Shown: one piece after another, positions 1 through 10,112 of the stretch
Layout: the number at the start of each line of letters is the position of its first letter
Numbering within the stretch: the stretch's first letter is position 1
Source of the DNA: Xiphias gladius
Lineage: Eukaryota; Chordata; Actinopteri; Istiophoriformes; Xiphiidae
Direction of reading: 5' to 3'
DNA length: 64,000 nucleotides
Assembly: GCF_016859285.1 (NCBI RefSeq)
Contig: NC_053404.1
Coordinates: 21,510,105-21,574,104, forward strand
The notes under the pieces: generated by a model
Databases searched by the model: none
Told to the model about the DNA's origin: nothing
What the model saw: only the letters and a program-made list of their open reading frames with translations
Made by a program: the position numbers and the translations under genes

Positions 1-394
1 GATTGGCTGGAAAGCTCGGGCGGCTCCGCGACCGGAGGCGGCGACTGCACCGAAGCGCGGGCGTACGTTCCGGGTTGAGGCTGCCGGCCCGAAGAGAGGG
101 CGATGATCTGCAGCTGCCTGGCTGCGGACGGCGAGCGCTCGAAGTGGGAAGAGACGGACGTGGGGTTGGCCACGGATAGCGAGCCGTGCTGGGACTGGCC
201 GGGACCGAGCACAGTTTGAGATAACGGACAGCTCTTCGGTCCGGCCGGCGGCCTGCTGACGGGAGGGGCCTGAGCGGAGGGAGCGGTGGCGATTGGCTGG
301 AGGGCTGAGGTTTGTCGGGGCGACGCTGCTCTGTGACCGTTTGGAGAGTGAAGTCTGGGTCTCAGAGGGACGGCTCGGACCGGAGAGTAGAGAG
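1..394 (-). CDS. Polyhomeotic-like gene, last exon visible (partial)
   Basis: The acceptor is a pyrimidine-rich tract ending CCCGCAG at 400-395 (minus strand). The exon starts with two bases that complete the codon left open by the exon ending at 2582, giving Thr followed by LYSPVRAVPLRP. It stays open to the window edge for about 130 residues, rich in Ser, Pro, Gln and Ala (for example GPGQSQHGSLSVANPTSV). That composition fits the long disordered middle of polyhomeotic proteins. The plus-strand reading frames here are shadows of it. Confidence 0.6.
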
Positions 395-3300
395 CTGCGG
401 GAAGGAAAGACAGTGTGAAGGAGAAACTATTTCAAAAAGTCAACCATCAGGTGAAGCACGGGCGCAGGACCAGAAAACCGGCTGCTGGTTTCCCAGGACT
501 GACTGCGATCGTGAGTGAATTTCTGGGTGCTTAAGCAGCTTCAACATTTTTCAACTAACTAAACGTTTTTCTTCCCCCCAAACTACACGATAACAACACT
601 GACACAAACCTGCTCGCTTGAGCGCTTCGCTGAAGCTCCCTGACAGGCTTTTTACAGCCTGGCGACTGATACTGGATTCTTCAGGCACGTGTCAATATTT
701 GAGAGTTTAAATGTATGAGAACAAGACACTGGCCGATATTCTTTTTTTTTTTTTTAACATTACACAACAACATTTTTAAAGAATTCGTTTTTAAAGAATT
801 GTTACCAAACATACAAGTTACGATGAAGTTTCCAATAATTAATGACTAGTGAATAGATATTTACTTGGGATTCTATCAAGGAAATGCCTGATTTCCCCAG
901 TAATTAGTACCAAATGAAATAGTTCCTTACAGGAAACGTCTTAGAAATTGTTTGGGGATTATTCACAAATGACTGACCTGCAAAATAAAGCCTTACTAAA
1001 AAGTTTTTAACTACAACGTCCTTCCCGCTGAGACACAAACTTTCATGCTCTCTCCAAGCGCTGCTCTTAAATCAATAAATCATTAATCCTACTTTAAAAC
1101 AAAACAAAAAAAAGGTCTGTTTTCCCACTTTACCGTCACTGTATTTAATCATTTCTCTAACAAGCTTATAATTAGTGGGAAAAAAAAAAGGCTCTTGCAT
1201 CATTTGGGAAGAAACTGGATATTTGGTCCAAGTTTATTTCTTGACCAAATAAGGGCTGCAACAGATCTTTTGATTTACGTTTTAGTTATTTTTTAAATAT
1301 CAAGTAATCATTTAGTGTCAGAAAAGGTCAGGAAATAGTGGTAAATGCCCAGCACAGCCCCCCCCCAGAGAAAAAGGTGACGTCCTCAAATCGCTCGTCC
1401 TGTCCGACCGACAGCGTTCTGTGGATCTGAGCAGCGCCCGAAACCCCCGGGGCTTCGCCGGCCGGCAGCTCCCTGGGTGTTGTCGGGAAGCTTCTTGACT
1501 CTCTCTCCGTGCTCATTTCGTGCTCGTTGCTTCACGCCTGTGTCCCGGACACTGTCTTTGTGAGGTTTCCCGCTTTGCTCAAACGACCGGAAAAAGCGAA
1601 GAAGCAGAGCAGGAGCCACCGGTCGGGCCAAAAACGGAGGAATAACTCCACCGGGCTCCGATTGCTCCGGCTGAGGGACGTGACGCGTGTCTCGTTTCGG
1701 GGATTAACTGTTGACGCCCAGGCCCGACCGTACGAGGCAACACTGAACAATAGCCCTGTTACAAATCTGTGTCTGTTGAGAAACTTTTCGACCACATTTA
1801 TACCAAGCAGATGTGCTGGATATTTGCTGGTTTCAGCTTCTCCACCGGCTTTCCTCTGTTTTCTACCAGTGTAAACCGAGTGTCCCGGTGCTCTAGAGCA
1901 GGTGACCCCTTAAAACAAGGCTTTATTTTTTGACCTCTGGTCGCAGGTTGCACCTGTCAACCCGTTCAACCAAAAAGTGATTCCTATTACTTTCATAATG
2001 TTTGGACCCTGAAAAGGGGAAAAGAAATCCGTCCTCGCAGCCCTGGCGCTGATCAGATCCTATTCTTCCCTCGTTTTTTTGACGAAACACGATTACGGAC
2101 AGTTGCTGCCCCGACACTCACGGACAAATCATCACCCAGATGGCTGAACGCCACCAATACCCAGGCGGATAACACGGGAATTCATGCACACTAGTGGATC
2201 AGGTAACCTGAGAAAGACACCGCTGGCAAACCACTGTCTGTTGTGTTTTACAGCATTTCATTGTTATTTTCTGGTTTTGTCAGACCGGGACCTAAGAAGT
2301 ATTTACATCTTTCTATAACTGGCGGCTCCTGTCTATAAATTTGTCGCTTTCACTGCGGAGAGGAGGAGCATGCTGTATTCCTGTTCTTGTCCCCCTCTAG
2401 TTTTCCAGTTTCTATTTATTTTACTCAGCAAAATACCTGAAAACTGTGTCCTCTCACTGTCCAGTCACTTTAATTCAGATGAGAGGAGACAGGAATGGAT
2501 TAAATAAAAATGAATACTCTCATCTACAGGCGACGGGCTGCCTTGAAGGAGCCTTGCGTTAGCTCTGCTCCTGGGACCTACTTGGGGGTGGGACGGAGAG
2601 GTGGCGGCTGGGCGTGGGCGGGCTCTCCGTTGCCGGGGCGCTGGGCTGCGGTCGCGGCCTGAGAGGCGGGAAGAGCGGTGCGTGAGGGCGAGAGAGGGGA
2701 GGCGGGGCCGAGGACAGGGGCTTGAGACGGAGGGAGGGGGGGATGGTGAGGGCCCCCGGGGGAGGAGGCCTCAGGGTGAGACTCTGGAGCTGGAAGGGAG
2801 AAGGGAGACAAAGAGGAAGATGGTCAGTGAGATCCCAAACACATCTGTTCACTTTTAGGCTTTTCAACTGGAAAGTAACTAAGTGCATTTACTCAAGTGC
2901 TGTATATAGGTACAATTTTGAGGTACTTGTACTTTATTTTTGTATTTTCATTTTCTGCTCTGCTTCCACTCTGGGCCTACAACCAACAACTATTTTCATT
3001 ACCGCTTAGTCAGCATTTATTTTCAAGCGTGCATTCAACTGGAGCTGGAACGATTACTTGATTCATTGACTGGTCGATCGACAGAGGAATCAGCTGTGAC
3101 CATTTTTCAAGCCATAATGTCGAACGTCCTCTGACTCCAGCCTCTGAAATGTGAGGACCGGCCGCGTTTCTTTTACACAGATTCACAGTAAACTGAACAG
3201 TTGGTCGGATTCAAACCTCGGCTCTGGGAAATTACAACGGGAATCTGTTGAAAAACGACTTGAGGCTTTTAATGGTGAATCTGCCACCGTCACAGTTATG

Positions 3301-3623
3301 AACATCGTCCTGCATGTGCAGTGTGAGACCCTAACTAAGAGCGGTCGACTGAGAATCATACACGGGCACAGGAAGAGTCGTACTTGCTCGGCTGCTCACC
3401 TGAGCGGAAGCGGGGTTAGAGGACGGGGAAGAAGAAGAGGAGGAGGAGGAGGATGAGGAGGAGGAGGAAGAGGAGGAGGAGGAGGATGGGGCAGGTCGCA
3501 TAGCAGATGTAAGAATCAGCTGCAGGGAGAAAAAGGAGAGAAGGGAAAGAGGGAGACAACAAACGGAGGAGGAAATAAACAGAGGAGAGAAGCACAGTCA
3601 AGCACTGAGGATGAATGAGCGTG

Positions 3624-3663
<40 letters not shown>

Positions 3664-6268
3664 ATGTGTTTGTTTGCGACCCGGCTCAAGGACTTAAAGA
3701 CTTTTTGAGGTTTTGTGGTTCTGCATATACACAGCGTGTTTACATTGCTTTTAATCTAATAGTGCAGGTGGGCAATATGACAGTAATATAACATGAGACG
3801 ATAGAAATCTGCCAAACCTCAGAGAGTCTTTCCTCCTGTTTACACCACGTTATCTAGGTCACGTGAAAAATAGGGAGCATTAACAATTCAGCGCTATACA
3901 TCGCTAAATTTGGCTTTAATTACATGGAGTTTGGCTGGCGTGTGGGATGTCCACGTTTCCTCGGTTTACGGGCACTTCCGTGTTAGTAAGTGCCGCGTCA
4001 GATGCTGTGGCTCTTTCGGTAAAAAATCCGTCCCCCCGTCCCTTATTACGACTCTGACGTGAACACGGCGTGTTGTTGCACGTCACTGAGGCAGAATCTA
4101 GATTTAGTTCTGCATCGGGATTTGCCGTCTTGTTATTTTATCCGTATCGATTCTCCAGAACACACATCATTTCACAAAATGTACCGAGAGCACAGTGAGA
4201 AACTACACACGTGGTGATAGAGAATTTTTATCCATATCACTTCTAGTTGTATTTTTGAAAATGTATTTATTTTTTTTTGCCGTGCAGCTGATGAGAAACA
4301 CTTTTTCCAGATGAAAGCTCATAGCGTCCGTGTATCCTACATAACTTGAATGTGCCATGAAACTCTGACCTTTACACACACCCCACCCCCCCTCCTCCCT
4401 ACCACCGCCTCATTTTAATACCGTTAATCTTTTCTGCTGCCGCACTCACTGTGCTGCACGTTGGCAGCGAGATAAACCAGATTACACGGAGAAATCTATG
4501 TAAATGCGGGTTTGCGTGTGTTTCTGTGTTTACCATCTGAGCTCTAAGCAGCACCTGGTCTTGGCCAGACCCTTTGAGACCTTTCCCTAGGAGCAATGTC
4601 TGCTGGGATACCCTCTGCCTGACAGGGGATGGGCTCTGGTTGGCTCGCACAAGACCAGGTGTGCCCGCCGAGTGAGCCTGGGATACCTGGAACAAAGAGA
4701 GGAGAGAAGAGCAGGGAAGCAATTAAGGAAGAGCTTTGGAGAGAGGACATTTTCTTATTACATTTCCTAGAAGAAAGACACTTTTCTATCAAGACTGTGG
4801 TGGCACATTTTATTACAAGAAGGATCTAAATGCAGTTGGGTTCAAACTGGATTCAGAACCTTTAAAGTCGCGATTCCCCCCCGTTGTAACCAAATTAAAA
4901 CACGTCGCACCACTGTTTTCCAGGGCACCGCGCTCTATTAAACCGAGTTCTCAGCTTTCCGACTTTCGTCCGGGCGGTGACTGAAGGGGTTCCCGGGTTC
5001 CTCGTTTACAGTTCATTTGTCAATACAGAGCAGAGCTCTATTTAAAAAAAAAAACAAACAAACAAAAAAAGTCAAAAACAGCAAGCTCCAATCTCTTCCA
5101 TCTCATGATACCTACTCATTTCCGAGTCAATCGACAGTTGACATCCTTCAACCAACTCTCCTGATCCTCAAAATCAATATTTTGAGGATCAAAGACCAAA
5201 AAAAAATTAAAAAAAATCCGTCTAATCCAAGCCCTATTTCAACCCATTAAACCTGTAAATCTGTACAAAAACTGAAGTGTGAACGGAAGTGACTGTGCTC
5301 GGTGGAGAAAATGTTCAGCACATAACCCACGTTGTAAAACCACGTTGTGTCATCTTTGGCTTCTGAGCAGATGAAACCAACAGGACAGCTCGCCGGTGCT
5401 GGTCGGCAGACACCGTTACCTGTCCACACAGCCGGACGAGCTGCGCCAGGTCTCTGCGCTACGCTAGCATACCGGGCTGTAACTTCGCAGTTACCCCACG
5501 GAAAGGAAGCAGGTGAGCGTGCTTGAAGTGAGATTCCTTCAAGGTGATGTGTGTCGTCTGTGGATCGTACGGAATCGAGCGCGTGTCCTCTAGAGGTGAG
5601 TTCTGTTCAGTTTGTGCGCGCGCGTCCGTTACCTGTCTGCCAGGTGGACTGGCCGGCGTGTGAAAGGGCGTGATGGGCGTGGAGGTCGGCGTGGACCCAG
5701 GCCTTGTGCTCCCGTTGGTCAGGCTGGTGGAGGTCTTGGTCGACACGGTGGTGTTGCCGTGCGCCGCAGAAGAAGAGGAGACGAGGGGGGAGGCCGTGCT
5801 GGCCACAGCAAGGGCAGAGGAAGAGGAGGGGGAGGACGCGGGGAGAAGAGAGGAGGAGGTGGAGGTTTGTGTGGCAGGAGATGTCTTGGAGACGCCAGCC
5901 GGGGAGGGAAGGATCGGGCGAGAGTACGTGCGGAGGCCGGGTCGCGGTGGAGGTGAGTTTAGGGGGAGCGGGGACGAGGATGTGGGGAGACGCCGCCGCC
6001 TTCGGGCCATGGGCCGCTGAGACGGAGGGAGCAGGGGTGAGGGGGAGGAGAGGAAGAGGTGGTGGGTGTTAGCGTGGGCGCGGGGGAGTCCAGGAGCATG
6101 GGGTTGGGGGTCAGCCGAGGAGGGATGGGGGTGGCAGGGGGGGCCGGGGTGGCAGGGGAGTCGGGCGTGGCGTTGGAGGTCTGAGGGCTGGTTCCATTGG
6201 TGGCCTCTCCGTGGTCTGACTGGCTCTGTTGAACCAGCTCCCTGTCCATCCTTCAGCACTGTAGCACA
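1..6268 (-). CDS. Polyhomeotic-like protein (PRC1 subunit family), 5' part, runs off left edge
   Basis: Exons read on the minus strand: 6268-5633 (start ATG at 6249, with a frame problem described separately), optional 5458-5420, 4686-4534, 3519-3400, 2789-2582, and 394-1, which continues beyond the window. The exons from 4686 onward are bounded by good AG/GT sites and their phases agree (0, 0, 0, then 1 into the last). The order of short motifs matches vertebrate PHC1/2/3: QQTLLLG, then LLRAQMLILTS, a serine tract, then QLQSLTLRPP and IPPSLRLKPL; PHC proteins have LLG, LRAQMLIFTP, Ser-rich and QVQNLTLR in that order. PHC proteins are PRC1 subunits with a C-terminal FCS zinc finger and a SAM domain; these would lie off the left edge. 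The Gln-rich N-terminal block of PHC1/2 is not seen, so this is a divergent member. Which paralogue it is cannot be decided here. Confidence 0.66.
395..2581 (-). other. Intron of the polyhomeotic-like gene
   Basis: An intron of about 2.2 kb between the donor at 2581 (AA|GTAGGT) and the acceptor at 395. It is AT-rich from 540 to 1320 and from 2200 to 2520, and CpG-rich between 1380 and 1740. Open frames in the CpG-rich part (1328-1874) match nothing I recognise and lack consistent splice sites, so I do not call exons there. Confidence 0.55.
2582..2789 (-). CDS. Polyhomeotic-like gene, proline-rich exon
   Basis: Minus-strand exon of 208 nt behind the acceptor CTTCCAG and ending at donor AA|GTAGGT (phase 1). 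It starts LQSLTLRPPPPGALTIPPSL, which corresponds to the QVQNLTLR and PSLALKP segment of PHC2/PHC3, and continues as a proline-rich stretch. Reading through the donor gives a stop at 2559-2561, so read-through or intron retention would truncate the protein; the phase-matched exon at 394 argues for splicing. Confidence 0.62.
2868..2990 (+). repeat. Interspersed teleost repeat, AAGTAC-type copy
   Basis: The text AGTAACTAAGTGCATTTACTCAAGTGCTGTA... followed by TTTTGAGGTACTTGTACTTT is a copy of a short element found very often in perciform genomes. Other copies in this window are at about 6840, 11870 and 12218. It is non-coding and lies in a polyhomeotic-like intron. Confidence 0.6.
3039..3260 (+). 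repeat. Interspersed teleost MITE-like repeat (TCGATTAATC family), decayed copy
   Basis: Starts GAGCTGGAACGATTACTTGA and keeps recognisable family landmarks: GATCGACAG, the CTTCTGAAATGTGAGGA-like block, AGTAAACTGAA, GGTCGGA and CTCTGGGAAATT. Many diverged copies of this family occur across the window in both orientations. Confidence 0.5.
3400..3519 (-). CDS. Polyhomeotic-like gene, polyserine exon
   Basis: Minus-strand exon of 120 nt (40 codons) between acceptor CTCCCTGCAG and a near-consensus donor CTCAG|GTGAGC. It begins LILTSAMRPAP, which continues the LLRAQM end of the previous exon exactly as LRAQMLIFTP does in PHC2/PHC3. About 20 consecutive serines follow, encoded by a TCC-rich microsatellite with scattered TCT and TCA codons, and it ends NPASAQ. 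Confidence 0.68.
3626..3660 (+). repeat. (GT)n microsatellite
   Basis: An almost uninterrupted GT tract of about 34 bp in an intron of the polyhomeotic-like gene, about 100 bp upstream of its polyserine exon (on the minus strand it reads as CA). Confidence 0.95.
4534..4686 (-). CDS. Polyhomeotic-like gene, LLLG/LRAQM exon
   Basis: Minus-strand exon of 153 nt (51 codons, phase 0 at both ends), between acceptor TTTGTTCCAG and donor CAGATG|GTAAAC. It reads from VSQAHSAGTPGLVRANQSPS to QQTLLLGKGLKGSGQ and QVLLRAQM. The spacing from LLLG to LRAQM is close to that of PHC2 and PHC3, and this is the best single piece of evidence for the family assignment. Confidence 0.7.
5420..5458 (-). CDS. Possible microexon of the polyhomeotic-like gene
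   Basis: A good donor (GGACAG|GTAACG) closes a 39-nt open segment reading RRDLAQLVRLCGQ in phase 0, compatible with both neighbours. The acceptor is weak: a TAG without a clear pyrimidine tract; an alternative CAG five bases further on would give 34 nt and break the phase. It may be skipped or not real. Confidence 0.3.
5633..6268 (-). CDS. Polyhomeotic-like gene, first coding exon(s), frame conflict
   Basis: An acceptor (GTCTGTCTCAG) at 6269 is followed by an ATG at 6249 in strong context (AAGGATGG). The start MDRELVQQSQSDHGEATNGT resembles the acidic, Asn/Ser/Thr-rich start of PHC proteins and runs on as a Pro/Thr-rich stretch until about 6025. From about 6016 the protein-like reading moves to another frame, Ser/Thr/Pro-rich (for example TKTSTSLTNGSTRPGSTPTS), which ends phase 0 at donor GACAG|GTAACG at 5633. 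Almost no GT dinucleotide exists between the two parts, so no normal intron can join them. Either the assembly has an indel in a C-run, or only the part behind the acceptor-like CCGTCTCAG at 6017 is an exon. Confidence 0.45.
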
Positions 6269-6270
6269 CT

Positions 6271-6545
6271 GAGACAGACGGAGAGACAGACGGATAGACA
6301 GATGGATAGAAAGACGGATAGATAGACAGATAGACAGACAGACAGATAGAAAGACAGATAGAAAGACGGATAGAAAGAAAGACAGACGATAGAAAGACAG
6401 ATAGAAAGACGGATAGAAAGAAAGACAGACGATAGAAAGACAGATAGACAGACATGGATAGAAAGACAGAGACAGATAGACAAATGGATAAAAAGACAGA
6501 TAGAAAGACAGATAGACAGACAGATAGATGGATATAGATCATTAA
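6271..6545 (+). repeat. GATA/GACA/GAAA tetranucleotide array
   Basis: About 275 bp made of GATA, GACA and GAAA units with GGAT variants, read on the plus strand. On the minus strand it is TATC/TGTC/TTTC, a pyrimidine-rich run that ends directly at the putative 3' splice site of the first coding exon of the polyhomeotic-like gene. Open frames across it encode only YLSICLSV-type repeats and are not genes. Confidence 0.95.
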
Positions 6546-6839
6546 CATATCAAATCACTGCATTTATCATTTAGGTTTCTTCGCATACTTTTTCATAGCT
6601 CTGGTCTAGTCTCCATCCGTCGCTGCGAGAAGACGGGGACGCTGCTTTTCCTACGACCTTTTCAAACCGGTCGATTTGCGTTAACAACAAGCTGAAATAC
6701 TTCGACTGCGCCGCAACGCACGGTTTCATCACTGACGGAAAGCAAAACTTCCTCAAGCTGCCAAGATCGACTCTGCTTACGCTCACGCGTTAATGCATCC
6801 GTGGTAATAATGCTTAGGGCACAACCCCGTCAAAGGAGC

Positions 6840-6975
6840 CATAACGAGTACTTTTACTTTTGTTTAAGTACTCTTTTCTGTTATACTTCTGTAATTTTAG
6901 TTAAGTGAAGACTCTAACTTGTAGCGGAATGTTTCTACATTATTATTAGTACTTTTATTTAAGTGAAGGCTCTGA
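6840..6975 (+). repeat. Interspersed teleost repeat, AAGTAC-type copies
   Basis: GAGTACTTTTACTTTTGTTT and a second block TTAGTACTTTTATTTAAGTG belong to the same family as the copy at 2868. They are diverged and partly duplicated. Confidence 0.5.
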
Positions 6976-7053
6976 ATGCTTCTTTCACCCCCGCATTTCC
7001 CTAAAGTCTTATTTTGCTAGAGCTGTCTCTGTCTACTATCTGTCTATATACAC

Positions 7054-7101
7054 TGTGTGTGTGTGTGTGTACGTATATATATATACACACACACACACAC
7101 G
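7054..7101. repeat. Compound (TG)n(TA)n(CA)n microsatellite
   Basis: A TG tract, a short TA tract and a CA tract follow one another, so the whole 48 bp is close to self-complementary. Confidence 0.9.
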
Positions 7102-7365
7102 TGTCATTAAGTATCAGGTGGTTCAAAAAAAGGCCCGGTCCTGCCAGAGCTGATCCACAGCAGGGCTGCAGACACCGCTGAACGCACTGAGGTCCTCGTT
7201 ATTTCTCTGGGATCCAACGTGACCTCAGCACTCCTCTAATTTCACAGGCTCAGTCCAGTATTTTTAGATCCAGTGTTTTCCCAGCGAAAAATGTACTACT
7301 TCTCCACCAGGATCTGATTCCTGGCAACGTGCAGCAGGGCTGAAAAACAGCGTTTGGACCTTCGC

Positions 7366-7396
7366 GGGTGGGGGGTGGGGGGTGGGGGGGGGGCGG
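7366..7396 (+). repeat. G-run cluster (G-quadruplex-type)
   Basis: Runs of 3, 6, 6 and 10 G are separated by single T residues, followed by CGG. Four or more G-runs with one-base loops is the classic quadruplex-forming pattern on the plus strand. Confidence 0.85.
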
Positions 7397-8758
7397 AAAC
7401 GGGGAAGCTTATCGGAGATGCGTCGTTTCGGTCAGGCATCGACGCCACGTTGTGTCAGTGACTGAAGTGATCTCACGCTGACTGTATGCAGAAAAAAAAA
7501 AAAAAATTTCCTTTCGTATGACTTCACTTCTCCAATTTAACGAGAAATAAAAACAGTTCCTCTTTATTTTACACTGTTATTTCCTAATAATTTTCCTAGA
7601 GAAAACTTTGTAATCTGGCACTAATGTTAAAGAAAAGGTCAAGTTATTAAGACAGTTATTTCAGTCAGAGTTTAGTTAGTTGCGTTGAATTTATAAGCAG
7701 CTGGAGTTTTTGGTAACGCCTCATTTTACAGGCAACACCGTTTTCCCCGTCATCTCTGGAAAGTTTCCTGGAAAGAGCCGTGTAGTTTGGTTCTAATTCC
7801 AGCAAAGATGGAGACAAAGTTCCCCCGTGAGTATTTATCACTCATTTGTTTATTATCGGAGACTTTCAGCTGCTCTCCTCTGAGTAAAGGTCTCAAGGTT
7901 GCGCTAGCTTAGCATTTAGGAGCAGCTGGGCGCGCACCCACTGATCTCTCTCTCTGTGGTTTACCTGTGGTCGGCTCCAAATGACTTGGCTCTTTCCAGG
8001 AAACTTCTCAGGAGATTATGTGGAAATAAACCGGAATAACAATAGGCCCGTAAAATAAAGAGTTACCCGGTTTTCTTGAAAGATTTGCTCTATTTAAACA
8101 AAACTTTTAGGAAACTATTGAACAGCTGACGGTGAAAAATCAAAAATGGTTAAAACATTTTTTTTTTTTTTTTGGGCTGATTTGAGGGACTTTGACTCAT
8201 GACTGCAGTGTTTCTCAAATCCTGGCTACGGCCCCGGCTGACGTCTTAAAACTGGTTTTCCTCCGGCCACGAGGGGCAGAGACGAGACAAAAGCAGGGAT
8301 CCTCGGATGGAACTAAAACTAATGTGCGGTCTGACTAGAGCAAACCTCGAGGACGAAAGCTACACCCAGAACATAGAACCACTACGAGTCTTCTGCACGT
8401 GGGCAGCGGTGGATTGAATACGTCAAACAATCCCCGCACTTTGTTTTTTAGGACATGGCAGTGTGACGGCTGCCCTTCACCCGAAGTCAGAGTTTGAGGC
8501 CTCACACCACCGACTGACACATGACACCGTTGCCGTCAGCGTCGGCCGTGCGTTTTGGATTGATGACCCGTGGGCAGCGGTCGATCGGACCCGACACTGT
8601 GAAGGGAACTGAGAAATCATCCTGCCGGGAGCTACGGCGTGAACGGGGGCCCTCCGACTGAGTTTCTAATGACACCGGGCTGCTCCTGAATCGCCTCACG
8701 CCACGACAGTTCATCCGAAACAGAAGTTAAAAGTTTGATCATTTGACCGTCTACTTTT

Positions 8759-8793
8759 TTTCCTCTCGGTGTCGCTGTGACACCGAGAGGAAA
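8759..8793. repeat. Perfect 15-bp inverted repeat with 5-nt loop
   Basis: Left arm TTTCCTCTCGGTGTC (8759-8773), loop GCTGT, right arm GACACCGAGAGGAAA (8779-8793). The arms match at every position. It lies at the edge of a decayed MITE-like copy. Confidence 0.95.
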
Positions 8794-8794
8794 C

Positions 8795-9035
8795 ATTCTC
8801 TGGCCGCAGCTTTTCAAACGTGAGGATTCGCTGCTTTTCGTATTTGTCGTGTCTGATTGGTGGTTTTGGACTTTTTAAGTTGGAGAAAACAAGACATTTG
8901 AAGGCATCACGTTGGTCTCTGGGAACTTGCGATGTGCATTTCTCACTATTTTCTGATGACTGATCGATTAATCAAGAAAAATAACTGGCATATCAATCGA
9001 TAATGAAAATGATCATTTATCGTAGTCCCGGCGGC
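8795..9035 (+). repeat. MITE-like repeat (TCGATTAATC family)
   Basis: Contains the family blocks AGCTTTTCAAACGTGAGGAT, GGTTTTGGAC, AACAAGACATTTGAAG, CTCTGGGAACTTG, CACTATTTTCTGA and GATCGATTAATCAAG, in the usual order. Plus-strand orientation. Confidence 0.75.
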
Positions 9036-9799
9036 CTTTGCTACACTAATCTGAAAAAGAGTTGACTTTGACTAAACTCTTGAGTTTCTAGTGACCTTTT
9101 TTTTCAAAGGTTTTTCAAAGTATCTACATTGAAACACATCAAACGCTGGATTTTCCAGAGAAGAAGAAAAACAGAAATCAAACTAATAAAAAAAAAAGAG
9201 CCAGACAGCAGCCAAATCATGAACACGATCACCTGCGATACGCACATTCGTCAAAGACCCAAAGTAAGATGCAGGAAAGTCACTGCACTTTCACAGCCCT
9301 TATTATGGTTTAGATTCCATATCTTTGTCCGTGTCATTTCAGACGTCCCCCAGATCCCGTCGGCCTTTGCGAAATGAGGGAGTCATTTCGCAGAGGTCGA
9401 CGGTTTAAAAGGGTAGCTGGACAAACAGATCTTCCGTTCCTCCGAGATGCGTGAAATCCCTCGGCCGTGGACGTCCCACATGTGAAGAGCCTTCATGCAC
9501 ATTTAAAAGCAGCATCTTCAAAGCAGCTTAAAAGATAAAACAACAACAACAAAAAAACTGTTCCTAAACCACCGGTATCTTTTCTTTTTTATAAAATCAT
9601 AAATAAAACCAGATGAAAATCTCCTCACACTTGTGCTTATCACACAGAGCCCCCCCCTACACGCTTTGCCTCCCGTCTCAAATGCGTTTCATCTTTCTAA
9701 TATCACTATAATATATTTATTACACTCTTACGTGGAGGTGTAGTGTACTGTATTAACTGGGAAAGGTTCGCTGACACTTGCTTTCACTGTCAGATCAGC

Positions 9800-10112
9800 G
9801 ATTTTGAGTCTATCCGGTTATTTTCTCCATTAACTTGTTAGTGGTTCGGTCTGTAACATTGGCTGAAAATAGTTGGTTTTCGTCCTTTAAATGACCGACA
9901 GTCCGAAGCCCAAAGATTTTCCAGTTCAGTATCAGAAGAGGTGAAAGAAGAAGAAGAAAAAAAAAAAAAAAAATCAGAAAATCCTCACGTCTGAGAAGCT
10001 GGAGCCAGTGAAATTTCTGGTCGCTTTTGCATAAGAAAAAAAGAAAAAGTCTTGAACAATTAATCAATAATCTTCGGTTGGTCGATTAACAGATCGACTG
10101 TTCGAGCTCCGG
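9800..10112 (-). repeat. MITE-like repeat (TCGATTAATC family)
   Basis: The same block order as at 8795, read on the minus strand: CGATTAAT near 10085, GAAGCTGGAGCC-like text at 9990-10010, the AGTCCGAAGCCCAAAGAT block at 9900, and the terminal GTTATTTTCTCCATTAA at 9820. Confidence 0.7.

Noticed and set aside
312..518. Plus-strand open frame of 68 codons
   Set aside because: Lies opposite the exon and acceptor of the minus-strand polyhomeotic-like gene; composition is that of an antisense shadow.
5612..6072. Long Arg/Gly-rich plus-strand frames
   Set aside because: Antisense to the Ser/Thr/Pro-rich exon; GC-rich DNA keeps several frames open. No start context or splice sites.
6111..6548. Minus-strand frames with repeated YLSICLSV
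   Set aside because: Translation of the tetranucleotide array, not a membrane protein.
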